DNA of 59,367 bases from Bradyrhizobium liaoningense (GTDB lineage: Bacteria > Pseudomonadota > Alphaproteobacteria > Rhizobiales > Xanthobacteraceae). Both the position numbers and the translations under genes were made by a program. Shown one piece after another: positions 8,275-16,450 of the stretch (positions are counted from its first letter, which is position 1; every line of letters begins with the position of its first letter). The notes under the pieces are model-generated. The model was not told the DNA's origin. It saw only the letters and a list, made by a program, of their open reading frames with translations, and did not search any database. Location of the stretch: NCBI RefSeq assembly GCF_018130955.1, contig NZ_JAFCJM010000041.1, forward strand, positions 1-59,367, given 5' to 3'.

Positions 8275-8353
8275 GTCATTCCGGGGCGCGCGAAAGCGCG
8301 AACCCGGAATCTCGAGATTCCGGGTTCGATGCTGCGCATCGCCCCGGAATGAC
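8275..8353. repeat. Intergenic palindrome, GTCATTCCGGGGC type
   Basis: GTCATTCCGGGGC at 8275-8287 and its exact reverse complement at 8341-8353 enclose a second palindrome (CCCGGAATCTCGAGATTCCGGG). It is a dispersed-repeat type common in Bradyrhizobium spacers. Confidence 0.8.
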
Positions 8354-8387
8354 GACGAGAACAACGATATTCCGATCTACGGAACAA

Positions 8388-8419
8388 GCGCCGCTCCTGC
8401 ATCCAGGGGCGGCGTTTTT
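8388..8419 (+). terminator. Rho-independent terminator after serA
   Basis: CGCCGCTCCT pairs with AGGGGCGGCG (one G-U) around GCATCC and is followed by TTTTTC. It ends the serC-serA unit. Confidence 0.85.
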
Positions 8420-8512
8420 CTTTCCCGCGGCCGGCAAAGTTTGTGTACCAATGGCGTCAAGACTGACCGTACAAGACTTGCCACATCAGGTCGTCCGAAA
8501 AGGGAGAAAGCA

Positions 8513-9685
8513 ATGCGTGAAGCCGTAATCGTATCCTACGCACGCACGGGTCTGGCGAAGTCCGGCCGTGGCGGGTTCAACATCACTCCGCCGATGTCGC
8601 TGGCCGCGCATGCCATCAAGCACGCGGTCGATCGCGCCGGCGTCGACAAGGACTATGTCGAGGATTGCTATCTGGGCAATTGCGCGCATGGCGCGCCGAA
8701 TATCGGCCGTCAGGCCGCACTGCTGGCGGGTCTGCCGAAGTCGACCGGCGGCGTTTCCGTGAATCGCTTCTGCTCCTCGGGCCTGCAGACCATCGCGATG
8801 GCCGCCAACTCGATCCGTTCCGACGGTTCCGACTGCATCGTCGCTGGCGGCGTGGAGAGCATCTCGATTCCGGGCGGTGGCACGCCGAAGGAATCGATCG
8901 ATCCGGACTTGCTCAAGACCGCGCCCGACATCTTCATGGCGATGATCGACACCGCCGACATCGTCGCCGAGCGCTACAAGCTCAGCCGTGAATATCAGGA
9001 CGAGTACTCGCTGGAATCGCAGCGCCGCATGGCGGCGGCCCAGCAGGCCAACAAGTTCAAGGACGAAATCGTCCCGATGAAGACCAAGATGAAGGTGGTG
9101 GACAAGGCGACCAAGGCCGAGTCGATCGTCGACTACGTCGTCGACCGCGACGAGTGCAATCGTCCCGAAACCACGCTGGAAGGCCTGGCCAAGCTCGAGC
9201 CGGTGAAGGGGCCGGGCAAGTTCGTCACCGCCGGCAACGCCAGCCAACTCTCCGATGGTGCTGCGGCTGTCGTGCTGATGGAAGCCAAGGACGCCGAGAA
9301 GCGCGGCCTCAATCCGATGGGCCGCTTCGTCGCCTGGGCGGCGGCCGGCTGCGAACCCGACGAGATGGGCATCGGGCCGATCTACGCCGTGCCGAAGCTG
9401 TTGAAGCGCCACGGCCTCAAGATCGACGACATCGATCTCTGGGAGCTCAACGAAGCCTTCGCCAGCCAGTGCCTCTATTCGCGGGACAAGCTCGGCATCG
9501 ATCCCGCCAAGTACAACGTCAATGGCGGCTCGATCGCGATCGGCCACCCCTTCGGCATGACCGGCGCGCGTCTCACCGGCCATCTGTTGCAGGAGGGACG
9601 TCGTCGCAAGGCCAAGTGGGGCGTGGTGACGATGTGCATCGGCGGCGGTCAGGGCGGCGCCGGCCTGTTCGAGATCTACAACTAA
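8513..9685 (+). CDS. Acetyl-CoA C-acyltransferase (thiolase)
   Basis: 390-aa thiolase with the complete active site: nucleophile Cys87 in VNRFCSSGLQ, His345 in SIAIGHPFGMTGAR and Cys375 in MCIGGGQGGAG. Family members either cleave 3-ketoacyl-CoA (beta-oxidation) or condense acetyl-CoA. The sequence alone does not settle which, and no partner dehydrogenase gene is adjacent. ATG 8513 is preceded by AGGGAGAAAG; the upstream in-frame start at 8441 is rejected because MREAVIVSYARTG is the standard N-terminus. Own terminator downstream, so it is probably monocistronic. Confidence 0.93.
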   Translation: MREAVIVSYARTGLAKSGRGGFNITPPMSLAAHAIKHAVDRAGVDKDYVEDCYLGNCAHGAPNIGRQAALLAGLPKSTGGVSVNRFCSSGLQTIAMAANSIRSDGSDCIVAGGVESISIPGGGTPKESIDPDLLKTAPDIFMAMIDTADIVAERYKLSREYQDEYSLESQRRMAAAQQANKFKDEIVPMKTKMKVVDKATKAESIVDYVVDRDECNRPETTLEGLAKLEPVKGPGKFVTAGNASQLSDGAAAVVLMEAKDAEKRGLNPMGRFVAWAAAGCEPDEMGIGPIYAVPKLLKRHGLKIDDIDLWELNEAFASQCLYSRDKLGIDPAKYNVNGGSIAIGHPFGMTGARLTGHLLQEGRRRKAKWGVVTMCIGGGQGGAGLFEIYN

Positions 9686-9717
9686 GGCGTTCGCGTCACC
9701 GCGACGTAGAATAGAGA

Positions 9718-9746
9718 GCACGGCGCGATGAGCGCCGTGCTTTTTT
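9718..9746 (+). terminator. Rho-independent terminator after the thiolase
   Basis: A 9-bp stem (GCACGGCGC with GCGCCGTGC) is followed by TTTTTT, 33 bases after the stop. Confidence 0.92.
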
Positions 9747-9755
9747 CGTAGGACT

Positions 9756-9796
9756 GCTGCTTTCCCTTCTCCCACAAGGGGAGAAGGGAAAGCAGC
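9756..9796. repeat. Perfect long palindrome between convergent genes
   Basis: An 18-bp stem (GCTGCTTTCCCTTCTCCC and complement) surrounds the loop ACAA. It shares its core with the palindrome at 158-180 and lies between the thiolase terminator and the 3' end of the AraC gene. Confidence 0.85.
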
Positions 9797-9816
9797 GTGC
9801 GATTGGATAGCGTCGC

Positions 9817-10878
9817 TCAAACTCTCGCCGAGTGGCCGCCCGCCTTCGCCGTCGCATCCACACGCGGCTTTGCCGGCCGTACGCCCTTGCGCCAGTCGGT
9901 GATTGAGCAGCCGAAGCGGCTGCGGAACCAGCGGGCCATGGCGCTTTGCGCGGAGAAGCCGAGCTGCTGCGCGATCGCCGACAGCGACCGGCCGGGATCC
10001 TCGATCAGCTTGGTGACGAGCGCGGCGCGTTGCATATCGAGGATGGCCGAGAAGCTGGTGCCGCATTCGGCGAGGTGACGGTGGATGGTGCGGCGGTTGC
10101 ACGCAAAATGCTCCGCCACGCGCTCGACCGTGCAGTTGCCGCTGGCGAGCAGCGCGCGCACGACCTCGTCCACCTTCTCGTCCCAGCCGCCCGGCCGCGT
10201 GTCGATGGCCTCGACGCGCTTGCGCAGGTAGCTTGCCATCAGGGGATGCGCGCTCGCGATCCGGCGGCCCAGGTCCTGGGCCGAGATCACCACCGCGTCG
10301 ATCTCGGAATTGAAGACGAGCGGGCAGCCGAAGAATTCGCGATGATGGCTGCGATCGCGCGGCGGCGCGTAGCTGAAGTGCACCTCGAGCGGTCGCCATT
10401 TGTCGCCGCACAGCGCCTTGATCACGCGGTGGACGGTGCCAAGCCCAAGATCGATCGACTGGTTCGAGGCGCTGGGATGACGGCCGCGCAGGCCGAGCGC
10501 GATGGTCACCGTGCTTCCGCTACGCTCGACATCGAGCCGCATGCCGTCATGGTGGATATGGATGTAGCGGGCCAGCGCTTCGAGCGCGCTGCCGACCGTC
10601 GGCTGCTCGCGGACCACCAGGGCGACGGGGCCGAGATTGGTGAGGCCGCCCCGATCAGCCATGCGCAAGCCGAAGTCCTGGGCACCTGACACTGCTGCCG
10701 ATGTTTCAAGCAGGCGCCGGAAGCCTGTCACCGCGATCCGGACTTCGGGCCTGTCGAGGCAGGCCAGCGGAACCCGCGCGCGTCGCATCATCTCGTTGGG
10801 GTCAAGTCCGACCGACCGCGCAATATCCGGATAGTGGGTCAGGGCTGCGCTGCGAATGAGATCGGTCATACCAGCCAT
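9817..10878 (-). CDS. AraC-family transcriptional regulator (OruR/ArgR-like)
   Basis: 353 aa. The N-terminal ~200 residues are the arabinose_bd-type ligand domain found in OruR-like regulators (MTDLIRSAALTHYPDIARSVGLDP). The C-terminal ~100 residues are the double helix-turn-helix: VERVAEHFACNRRTIHRHLAE, then LSAIAQQLGFSAQSAMARWF with the signature FRSRFGCSITDWR. It acts in the cytosol on DNA. It is convergent with the thiolase gene and divergent from the response regulator, with 180 bases between the two starts. Effector and targets unknown; the thiolase or the divergent gene are candidates by position only. Confidence 0.9.
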   Translation of the reverse strand: MAGMTDLIRSAALTHYPDIARSVGLDPNEMMRRARVPLACLDRPEVRIAVTGFRRLLETSAAVSGAQDFGLRMADRGGLTNLGPVALVVREQPTVGSALEALARYIHIHHDGMRLDVERSGSTVTIALGLRGRHPSASNQSIDLGLGTVHRVIKALCGDKWRPLEVHFSYAPPRDRSHHREFFGCPLVFNSEIDAVVISAQDLGRRIASAHPLMASYLRKRVEAIDTRPGGWDEKVDEVVRALLASGNCTVERVAEHFACNRRTIHRHLAECGTSFSAILDMQRAALVTKLIEDPGRSLSAIAQQLGFSAQSAMARWFRSRFGCSITDWRKGVRPAKPRVDATAKAGGHSARV

Positions 10879-11058
10879 TCCAGCAGATGTCCCGAACTGT
10901 AAAATTTCTGTCCCAATTCGTCAAATCCTCGAACCGGTCGAAACATACATACGCAAAACCGAAAGCACTGGCGCCGAAGCCAGGCTTACGACGGCTGCCG
11001 GGGAGTTCCGGATTTTGCCGTCTCGGATCCTTTGATCAAAACATTGTTTGAGCCGGAA

Positions 11059-11670
11059 ATGATGCCAGGAAACACGATTTCCAAGGGCGAGGTATTTGTC
11101 ATTGATACCGACGCCTCCTCCCGCGAACAGCTTTCGACTGCGCTTCAGCAGAAGGCCTATGAGGTCATCTGCTTCGCCGATGGTGCCTCGCTCCTGTCGG
11201 AAGCGAGGCTTCGCATGCCCGCCTGCGTCCTGCTGGAGGTGCAGGCGTCCGACCATTCAGGGCTCGATGTCCTGAAGCAGCTCCGTGAAGATAACTGCAT
11301 GGCGCCGATCCTGATGACGTCGGCGAATGGCAGCATCGCCATGGCCGTCGACGCGATCCGGAGCGGCGCGTTCGATTTCATCGAGAAGCCGTTTCAGAGC
11401 CATGACATCGTTGACCGGATCGATGCCGCGATCGACGAGTTCGCGCAGCCGGATTCCGGCCGGCAGCGTTGGCTTGCCGGCTGCGAGCCATTGACGGAGC
11501 GCGAGGCCGAGGTGCTCGCGCATCTTGCCGCCGGCCTCACCAACAAGGGGATCGCCCGGCTGATGCGGCTAAGCGCGCGAACGGTTGAGGGTTACCGCGC
11601 CGGCATCCTCAAGAAGGCCAATGCCAGGAACGTGACCGATTTGCTCCGTCGCATCTACGGGCAAGCCTGA
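11059..11670 (+). CDS. FixJ-like response regulator with atypical receiver (Asp to Glu)
   Basis: 203 aa from ATG 11059. An N-terminal receiver domain (about 10-125) ends in the FixJ-like block AFDFIEKPFQ with the conserved Lys110. A LuxR-type helix-turn-helix (about 143-203) contains LTEREAEVLAHLAAGLTNKG and RTVEGYRAGILKK. The phospho-acceptor position reads CVLLEVQASDHSG. Glu60 stands where FixJ-type proteins have Asp, so normal phosphorylation is unlikely. The acidic pair IDTDAS (16, 18) and MTSANG remain. A TTG at 11032 could extend it by nine residues. No kinase gene is adjacent. Confidence 0.88.
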   Translation: MMPGNTISKGEVFVIDTDASSREQLSTALQQKAYEVICFADGASLLSEARLRMPACVLLEVQASDHSGLDVLKQLREDNCMAPILMTSANGSIAMAVDAIRSGAFDFIEKPFQSHDIVDRIDAAIDEFAQPDSGRQRWLAGCEPLTEREAEVLAHLAAGLTNKGIARLMRLSARTVEGYRAGILKKANARNVTDLLRRIYGQA

Positions 11671-11849
11671 ACCACGGCTGAACCCTCGTCATCCGGCTGT
11701 GCGGCCGGATGACGCGACCGGCGGCTACGCCGCCGCCCCACGGAAACCTCAATCGAACCAGTTCCTTCCTTGCCGCGTCTCATGTCGATGGCGAGGCATC
11801 TTCTCGCGCGCCCGGCTGGCGGCGCGGCGAGGCTGGCAGGAGGGAATTC

Positions 11850-13526
11850 ATGCGAACGATCGCAAAGTGTCTGGTTACGACGAGCCTGGTCCTGGTCACG
11901 GCGGCGGTCGCCGCGCCGTCCTGGGCCGCGGATGTGGACGCCAGTTCGGCCATCGACGCCGTCACCGTCTATCCCGACGGCGCGAGCATCACCCGTGTCA
12001 TCGCGCTGGACCTGCCGTCCGGCGAAAGCACGCTGGTGGCCAAGGACTTTCCGCTGACGCTCGATCCTTCGTCGCTCCGGGTCGAGGGCGATGCGACAGC
12101 GAAACTCACCATCGGCTCGATCGACGCACGGCCGCCACGCGCCGCACCGCCGGTCAATCTCCCCGAACTCGACAAGCGCATCGAGGCCCTGAAGGACGAG
12201 CGCGGCAATCTGCAAGGCACGATCGAGGCGGCCAACGCGCGGCGCAAATTCGCCGAGCGCTTTGCCGAAGCATCGCCCGCCGGCATCGGCGAGAAGGGCG
12301 AGGCGCGGCCGATGTCCGAATGGCGCGCGGCCTTCGCGGCCGTCGCGGAGGAGATCGCAACTGCCGACACCTCGATCCGTGAAGCGACGCGCAAGCAGCG
12401 CGACATCGATCGCCAGATCGGCCAGCTCGAGGCCGAGCGTTCGGCCAAGCCACCGAGCAAGCTGGAGGTCCGGATCGACGTCGCCGCTTCTGCGGCCACG
12501 AAGGCGACGTTGCGTGTGACCTATAATGTGCGCAATGCGCGCTGGTTGCCGCTCTACGACGCCCGTCTCGATACTGGCACGAAGGACCGCAAGCCGCAGC
12601 TCGAACTGGTGCGGCGCGCCGAGATCACGCAGTCGACCGGCGAGGACTGGTCGAATGTCAGTCTCGGTGTCTCCACCGTCCGCGTCAGCCGCGGCGGCAG
12701 TGCGCCGGAGCTGAATTCGCTGGTCGTCAAATATCCGCAGATTCCGAAGCCGCTGGCGCTGGGCACGGCGTCCGACATGGCGATGCCCGCACCGCCGATG
12801 ACGCGGCAGGCGCAGTCCCCGGCGATGGCCAAGGCGGCAGAGCCCGAGCTGCGCGAGCGAGCCGACGAGCAGCAGGCCAATGCCGAGATCGGCGATTTCC
12901 AGGCCGTGTATCAGATCTCCGGCCGCGTCAGCCTGGGTGCCAATGAAGGCGCCAAGAGCCTGCTCATCTCCTCCATGACGGTGACGCCTGACCTCGCCAT
13001 CCGCGCCGCGCCGGTCGTGGATCCCACGGCGTATCTCGAAGCCTCCTTCAAGCTCGCCGAGGACACCAATCTCCTGCCGGGCAAGGTCGCGATCTTCCGC
13101 GACGGCACCTTTGTCGGCCGCAGCAAATTCTCGACCGCTGCGCGCAACGACGCGATCCGGCTCGGCTTCGGCGCCGACGACAAGATCAAGATCGAGCGCA
13201 CCGTCATCAGGCAGAACGAAGGCACGGCCGGCGTGATCGCGTCGTCCAAGACCGATGCCCGCTCGTTCCGCACCGTCGTTCGCAACGGTCACGATTTCCC
13301 GATCCGCATCGCGATCGAGGATCAGCTTCCGGTCAGCGAGAACGAGGATATCGCAGTCGAGATGCAGTCCTCGACCACGCCGCCCACGACCACCAATCTG
13401 CGCGACAAGCGCGGCGTACTGGAATGGGCGTTCGACGCAAAACCCAGCGAGGTCAAGGAGATCAAGTTCGCCTGGCGCATCCGCTGGCCCAAGGACAGAG
13501 GCATCGTCATGACGCCGGCGGGCTGA
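11850..13526 (+). CDS. Exported DUF4139-domain protein (mucoidy inhibitor A-like)
   Basis: 558 aa. The signal peptide (1-27) ends at APSWA-AD. An N-terminal DUF4140-type segment (AIDAVTVYPDGASITRVIALDLPSGES) is followed by a coiled-coil region (about 105-205). The C-terminal DUF4139 barrel begins RVTYNVRNARWLPLYDARLD and includes GEDWSNVSLGVSTVR and KDGRNGHDF-like strands. AGGAGGG lies 5 bases before ATG 11850, which fixes the start; the in-frame start at 11709 is rejected. The biochemical role of the family is not established; it is probably periplasmic or envelope-associated. No operon partners. Confidence 0.85.
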   Translation: MRTIAKCLVTTSLVLVTAAVAAPSWAADVDASSAIDAVTVYPDGASITRVIALDLPSGESTLVAKDFPLTLDPSSLRVEGDATAKLTIGSIDARPPRAAPPVNLPELDKRIEALKDERGNLQGTIEAANARRKFAERFAEASPAGIGEKGEARPMSEWRAAFAAVAEEIATADTSIREATRKQRDIDRQIGQLEAERSAKPPSKLEVRIDVAASAATKATLRVTYNVRNARWLPLYDARLDTGTKDRKPQLELVRRAEITQSTGEDWSNVSLGVSTVRVSRGGSAPELNSLVVKYPQIPKPLALGTASDMAMPAPPMTRQAQSPAMAKAAEPELRERADEQQANAEIGDFQAVYQISGRVSLGANEGAKSLLISSMTVTPDLAIRAAPVVDPTAYLEASFKLAEDTNLLPGKVAIFRDGTFVGRSKFSTAARNDAIRLGFGADDKIKIERTVIRQNEGTAGVIASSKTDARSFRTVVRNGHDFPIRIAIEDQLPVSENEDIAVEMQSSTTPPTTTNLRDKRGVLEWAFDAKPSEVKEIKFAWRIRWPKDRGIVMTPAG

Positions 13527-13851
13527 CCGCTGCGCGCATCGACTGCGGCAGCAGGTACGGTACGCCGTCGTCGGCCCGGCCGATGACGGCGTCGATCTCG
13601 AAGATGTCGCGGATCATCCCGTCGGTCACGACCTCGTGGCGGCTGCCGTCGGCGGCGAGCCTGCCATGACGCAGCATCACGAGCCGGTCGGCAAAGCGGA
13701 TCGCTAGGTTGAGATCGTTCACGCTGAGCCGCAGTGGCAGCGTGACCTCCAGCCGCGTCGGATCATCGGGCGTTGCCGCCTTCGACGTCCAGGCGATGGC
13801 GATGATCCGCCAGGCATAACCGTTCCCGCCGTTCCCGCCGGAGATCACCAA
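13507..13851 (-). pseudogene. Relic of an iron-type ABC ATPase, C-terminal part only
   Basis: The last ~75 residues (DLNLAIRFADRLVMLRHGRLAADG, then IRDIFEIDAVI) match the C-terminal end of FecE/FepC-like ATPases of iron-siderophore or cobalamin importers. Walker A, signature and Walker B regions are absent. The usual H-loop His is replaced (VNDLNLA instead of HDLNLA). The first ~40 residues (ISGGNGGNGYAWRIIAIAW) are unrelated, so the frame looks like a junction of two decayed genes. The 3' end overlaps the end of the DUF4139 gene by 20 bases. Confidence 0.6.
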
Positions 13852-13920
13852 TTCCTCGATGAGCTTTTCGATTCCAGTGGAGTTTACGGTGAGGTAGGGT
13901 GGCGCTCTCCACCAGCTCCG

Positions 13921-14079
13921 CCGTCGTCCCGGACAAGCGTCAGCGCAGATCCGGGACCCATAACCACAGGATGTGGTTATGGGGCAAGCTGATAACTCCG
14001 AGTCTTCGCCAAACTTCTCCCTGTGGCTATGGGTCCCGGATCAGCGCGCGCTTGTTGGCGCGCTTGTCCGGGACGACGG
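13921..14079. repeat. Long inverted repeat, CCGTCGTCCCGGACAAGCG type
   Basis: A 19-bp perfect inverted pair (13921-13939 and 14061-14079) encloses a second pair, GGGACCCATAACCACAGG facing CTGTGGCTATGGGTCCC. It is a dispersed Bradyrhizobium spacer repeat; together with the ABC relic it fills the gap between the flanking genes. Confidence 0.8.
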
Positions 14080-14107
14080 CCTGGTCTTGTGGTTCGCGAG
14101 TGCTATC

Positions 14108-15463
14108 TCACTTCGCCTTCAAGAACTCCGCCACCTCGAGCAGCATGAACTCGTCATCATCAGCCTTGTTCGGATCGCGGCTGGAGGAGAACGGCAGATT
14201 GTTGTCGTTGCCGACGATGATGTGGGTCTCGTCGACACGGTCGACATTCTCGATGGTGAAGAACGGGAAGGTGTAGACGCCGTCGTTGAGCGGCTTACGC
14301 GCCTTCTTGTCCGGATCGCGGATCTTCAAGAGGTCGATATTGCCGATCTTGCGCACGGGCTTGCCGACATTGGCATCGCTCAGCTCGATCTTGTAGACGC
14401 GCTTGAACTTTGCGAGATCCGGAAAGCAGTTCTCGCCGCGCACGCCTTGCGGACAGGCCTTGTCGGCGGTGCCTTCGCCATTGTCGCGCTCGATGATCAG
14501 GCCGCTGGTCGGGTCGATCATGTTGAAGTCGCCGATGGCGTTGCCGTTCTGCTCGAACACGTAGTGCCAGTAGCGTCCCGTGAACTTTTCCGCGGCGACG
14601 TCGAATTCGAGAATGCGGGAGGCTTCCTTGCCGTCGACCTTTTCAAAATCCTTCTTCTCGGCGTCCCACAGCGGCCCTTCGAGCAATCCGTAGAGGAATT
14701 TTCCGTCCTTCGAGGCCGCAAAACCCTCATAGCCCTTGGAGCGGCGGAGGTTGACGTTGGTATAGCTCGCGCCCGGTGCGCCCGGCGACTGCACCGCCCA
14801 ATGATCGGGCGAGCGCACCGGCTTGCCGTCGGCAACGGTCTCGAACACGGCGAGAATTTTTCCGGTCTTGTCGGCCTTCAGGATGTAGGGCCCGAACTCG
14901 TCGCCGATCCAGAAGTTTTCGCCGATGATCTGAAAGCCCTCGGTGTCGAAGTCGGAGCCGGTGAGATAGCGCCTCTCGGTGTCCTCATGCACGATGCGGA
15001 AAGGGACGCGTCTGTCGGGATCGTGCAGGAACACCGTCTCCTGCCGCTCGATCTTGCCGCCCGCCCAATCCATCTTGTAGCGGTTGAGATACAGCATCGA
15101 GTCCGGCGAGTTGTAGCGCGAGCCCATGCCGTTGTCGGTCAACACCCAGAAGGTGCCGTCGCCCATCGACTTGATGCCGGAATGGCCCTGCAGCGGCTGG
15201 CCCTTGAACGGCAGCGACACGCCGGTCGGCCGCTCCGCGGACTTGCCCATCACGGTGCCGATCGCATCGACCCGCTTGCCCGTGGTGTACTTGCCCGAGG
15301 TTTTGAGATCGGCGGGCGCATCGGCCGGCGCCTCGATGAAGGATTCGGCTGGCATGACCGCGTGGGCGGCCAGCGTGGCCGGGAATTCGCCTTCGCTCTG
15401 CGCGAACGCGGCGCTGGCGGTGAGAAGGATGGTGGCGACGGAAGTAAGCCAAGTCGCGCGCAT
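14108..15463 (-). CDS. Exported phytase-like esterase
   Basis: 451 aa with a signal peptide (1-22, TASAAFA-Q). It shows features of the 'esterase-like activity of phytase' family: GHSGIKSMGDGTFWVLTDNGMGS, FDTEGFQIIGENFWIGDEFGPYIL, the acidic FFTIENVDRVDETHIIVGNDNNLPFS and the C-terminal DDDEFMLLEV. The family is predicted to hydrolyse phosphoesters or esters in the periplasm with metal-binding acidic residues. It is the last gene of a likely operon with a sugar-type ABC importer (84 bases from the permease), which suggests it may release the imported substrate. Confidence 0.82.
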   Translation of the reverse strand: MRATWLTSVATILLTASAAFAQSEGEFPATLAAHAVMPAESFIEAPADAPADLKTSGKYTTGKRVDAIGTVMGKSAERPTGVSLPFKGQPLQGHSGIKSMGDGTFWVLTDNGMGSRYNSPDSMLYLNRYKMDWAGGKIERQETVFLHDPDRRVPFRIVHEDTERRYLTGSDFDTEGFQIIGENFWIGDEFGPYILKADKTGKILAVFETVADGKPVRSPDHWAVQSPGAPGASYTNVNLRRSKGYEGFAASKDGKFLYGLLEGPLWDAEKKDFEKVDGKEASRILEFDVAAEKFTGRYWHYVFEQNGNAIGDFNMIDPTSGLIIERDNGEGTADKACPQGVRGENCFPDLAKFKRVYKIELSDANVGKPVRKIGNIDLLKIRDPDKKARKPLNDGVYTFPFFTIENVDRVDETHIIVGNDNNLPFSSSRDPNKADDDEFMLLEVAEFLKAK

Positions 15464-15547
15464 GTGCGTCTCCTGTTATCGGACGCACGCCTTATGCTGT
15501 TGGCACATTGCAGATTTGTGAAAGCGGGCCAAACGCCGCAGGCGCGT

Positions 15548-16450
15548 TTACTCCTTTACCGCGCCGGTCAGCGAGGACACGTAGTAATCCACAAACAACG
15601 AGTAGAACAGCGCGACTGGCAGCGATCCGAGCAGCGAGCCCGCCATCAGCGCACCCCATTGGTAGACGTCGCCGGTGACGAGCTCGGTCAGGATTGCAAC
15701 CGGCACCGTCTTGTTGGCGCCGCTCTGGATGAAGGCGAGTGCGTAGATGAACTCGTTCCAGGACAGCGTGAAGGAGAAGATGCCGGCGGAGATCAGGCCG
15801 GGTACGGCGAGCGGCAGCGTGATCCGCCGCAGGATCTGCAGCCGCGTCGCGCCGTCCACCAGCGCGCATTCCTCGAGCTCGTAGGGGATCGACTTGAAAT
15901 AGCCGATCAGGAGCCATGTGCAGAACGGCACCAGGAAGGTCGGATAGACCAGGATCAACGCCATCGGTGAGTCGAACAGGCCGAACTGCACGATCACCGT
16001 CGCCAGCGGAATGAACAGGATCGAGGGCGGCACGAGATAGGCGAGGTAGATGCCGAGGCCGACATAGGGGCTGCCGCGGAAGCGCAGGCGCTCGATCGCG
16101 TAGGCCGCGAGCGTGCTTGCGAACAGCGATAGCGTCGTCGAGCCGATTGCCACGAACATCGTGGTCTTCAGCCAGGTCGGATAGGCGGTGTTGAACAGCA
16201 GGTGCTTGATATGCGCGAGCGTCGGCGAGGTGATCCAGAACGGATTGTGTTCCTTGTAGTTCAAAAGCTCGGCGTTCGGTTTGAACGACGTGATCGCCAT
16301 CCAGTAGAACGGGAACAGCAGGATCAGCACGAAGCAGGACAGCGGCAGGTAGATCATCATCACCCGCCGCGCGCGGGAATCCCACGCCATCGTATCCGGC
16401 GTGGCACTGGCGACATTGCTGTTGCCCGGCGAGGCGGCTACGTCAGTCAT
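15548..16450 (-). CDS. ABC sugar-type importer permease (MalG/UgpE-like)
   Basis: 300-aa inner-membrane permease with about six helices. The cytoplasmic EAA loop reads EECALVDGATRLQILRRITLPLAVPGLI, the contact site for the ATPase. The N-terminus has the MalG-like FPFYWMAITSFKPNAEL. It overlaps the upstream permease gene by 8 bases, so translation is probably coupled. It forms a heterodimer with the neighbouring MalF-like permease. No ATPase gene occurs in the cluster. Confidence 0.93.
   Translation of the reverse strand: MTDVAASPGNSNVASATPDTMAWDSRARRVMMIYLPLSCFVLILLFPFYWMAITSFKPNAELLNYKEHNPFWITSPTLAHIKHLLFNTAYPTWLKTTMFVAIGSTTLSLFASTLAAYAIERLRFRGSPYVGLGIYLAYLVPPSILFIPLATVIVQFGLFDSPMALILVYPTFLVPFCTWLLIGYFKSIPYELEECALVDGATRLQILRRITLPLAVPGLISAGIFSFTLSWNEFIYALAFIQSGANKTVPVAILTELVTGDVYQWGALMAGSLLGSLPVALFYSLFVDYYVSSLTGAVKE

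Noticed and set aside
8486..10411. 641-codon minus-strand open frame
   Set aside because: It is antisense to the thiolase gene, then shares the AraC strand in another frame; residues are Arg/Ala/Gly-rich with no motif.
15499..15516. TGGCACATTGCAG as a sigma-54 promoter
   Set aside because: The -24/-12 spacing (TGGCAC-N5-TTGC) is not met, and it lies in the short gap between two minus-strand operon genes.
13973..15970. 665-codon plus-strand open frame
   Set aside because: It runs antisense to the phytase-like and permease genes and has their mirrored codon pattern. High GC produces such open frames. No recognisable domains.
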